64,000 nt of DNA. Origin: Mycobacterium sp. DL440. Its GTDB lineage: Bacteria > Actinomycetota > Actinomycetes > Mycobacteriales > Mycobacteriaceae. The translations under genes and the position numbers were made by a program. The DNA is taken from the NCBI RefSeq assembly GCF_011745145.1, contig NZ_CP050191.1:4543327-4607326 (forward strand), given 5' to 3'. Positions 63,516-64,000 of this stretch are shown piece by piece (position 1 is the stretch's first letter; every line of letters begins with the position of its first letter). The notes under the pieces were generated by a model. The model searched no databases, had not been told where the DNA came from, and saw only the letters and a program-made list of their open reading frames with translations.

Positions 63516-63541
63516 GCCGACATTCTCGCTGACTCCAGCGA

Positions 63542-64000
63542 CTAGTGTGCGTGTCCTACCGTGCCGCCGAGCTCATTGGGTGCGTGCTCCAGCGTCACCG
63601 ATGCACCTTTCGCGCCGGATTCGACATCGACGATGTGCACCTGATTGGTGGCCGGGTCGGTGACGAACACGTCGTGACCGCGGGCGAAGACGCTCGGACG
63701 GGGCTGTTGCCAGTCGTCGGGCTCGGTCCACGGCTCAGCCACCGCGATGGTCTTGATAGTGCGCCCGGACGCCGGGTCGATGACATAGAGATTGCCGTCG
63801 GTACCCAGGATGAGGCCTTCGGCGTGCGGTCCGCGCGCCAACGACCGGAACGAGTAGCTGACCTGCGGTGGCAGTGACACCAGGCGCAGCTGATTGCTCG
63901 CGGTGTCGACGAGGGCGAACTGGTTGGGCCGCTCCAGCCCGGCGTCGGGATCAACCTTGTAGTCACCGAGGGCTACCGGTGAATCATCATGCCCGCGAAG
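63542..64000 (-). CDS. aztD: Beta-propeller protein, probable zinc metallochaperone AztD (partial)
   Basis: The C-terminal 152 residues are present, and the frame is open at base 64000. Repeating blade-like motifs (LILGTDGNLYVIDPASGRTI, then HDVFVTDPATNQVHIVDVESG) show a beta-propeller, and the protein ends GGTVGHAH, a possible metal-binding tail. Next to aztCAB and a Zur-like box this fits AztD, the periplasmic chaperone that loads zinc onto AztC. Without the N-terminus the assignment depends on context. Confidence 0.72.
   Translation of the reverse strand, partial: LRGHDDSPVALGDYKVDPDAGLERPNQFALVDTASNQLRLVSLPPQVSYSFRSLARGPHAEGLILGTDGNLYVIDPASGRTIKTIAVAEPWTEPDDWQQPRPSVFARGHDVFVTDPATNQVHIVDVESGAKGASVTLEHAPNELGGTVGHAH

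Overview
The window is high-GC actinobacterial DNA that reads as a fast-growing mycobacterium (Mycolicibacterium type). The main reason is its two blocks of cholesterol-catabolism genes, which keep the gene order I remember from M. tuberculosis (Rv3556c-Rv3565 and Rv3567c-Rv3575c) and carry 14-bp operators matching the KstR2 and KstR consensus sequences. No rRNA, tRNA, CRISPR array or intact insertion sequence was seen.

Left edge (1-3564): a LysR regulator, a phosphonoacetate hydrolase and an organophosphate-type MFS transporter form a probable phosphonoacetate-use operon. 3720-5520: fadA6 and kstR2, the start of the KstR2 regulon. 5545-12389: a glycosyltransferase remnant, a two-component system bracketed by two small proline-rich secreted proteins, and a second two-component system coupled to a DUF4173-type membrane protein. 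12534-19547: a tightly overlapped five-gene operon (SWIM zinc finger, DUF5691-like, MoxR AAA+ ATPase, DUF5682-like, VWA/MIDAS protein). This is the most interesting accessory system here. It lies inside the KstR2 regulon, between kstR2 and ipdF.

19544-27405: ipdF and fadE30 diverge from fadD3-fadE31-fadE32-fadE33, followed by an aminotransferase; together they degrade steroid rings C/D after HIP is formed. 27443-31264: an MHS transporter and a 3-oxoacid CoA-transferase (scoAB), diverging from an IclR regulator whose 3' end runs into a decayed vapBC pair. 31808-37027: an alpha/beta hydrolase, a TetR repressor with palindromic operators, two mycofactocin-type SDRs, a double CMD-domain protein and an aldehyde dehydrogenase, which look like an alcohol-to-acid pathway. 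37112-43563: a DeoR regulator, APC permease, FGGY kinase and two FAD oxidoreductases, a catabolic operon for an unidentified polyol-like substrate. 43544-46633: a P450, its ferredoxin, a TetR and another mycofactocin-type SDR, linked by a shared operator sequence.

46797-48326: a GjpA-like envelope protein with two IdeR-like iron boxes upstream. 48499-58897: hsaADCB, kshB, an Rv3572-like secreted protein, fadE34, kstR, an otsB-type phosphatase and a LacI regulator, which form the KstR-controlled steroid A/B ring block. 58909-64000: a zinc-import locus (aztCAB, a COG0523 GTPase, aztD at the right edge) around a Zur-like palindrome, with a methyltransferase between.

Several long near-perfect palindromes sit at gene 3' ends. 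Two of them are copies of the same element, and some arms extend into coding sequence.
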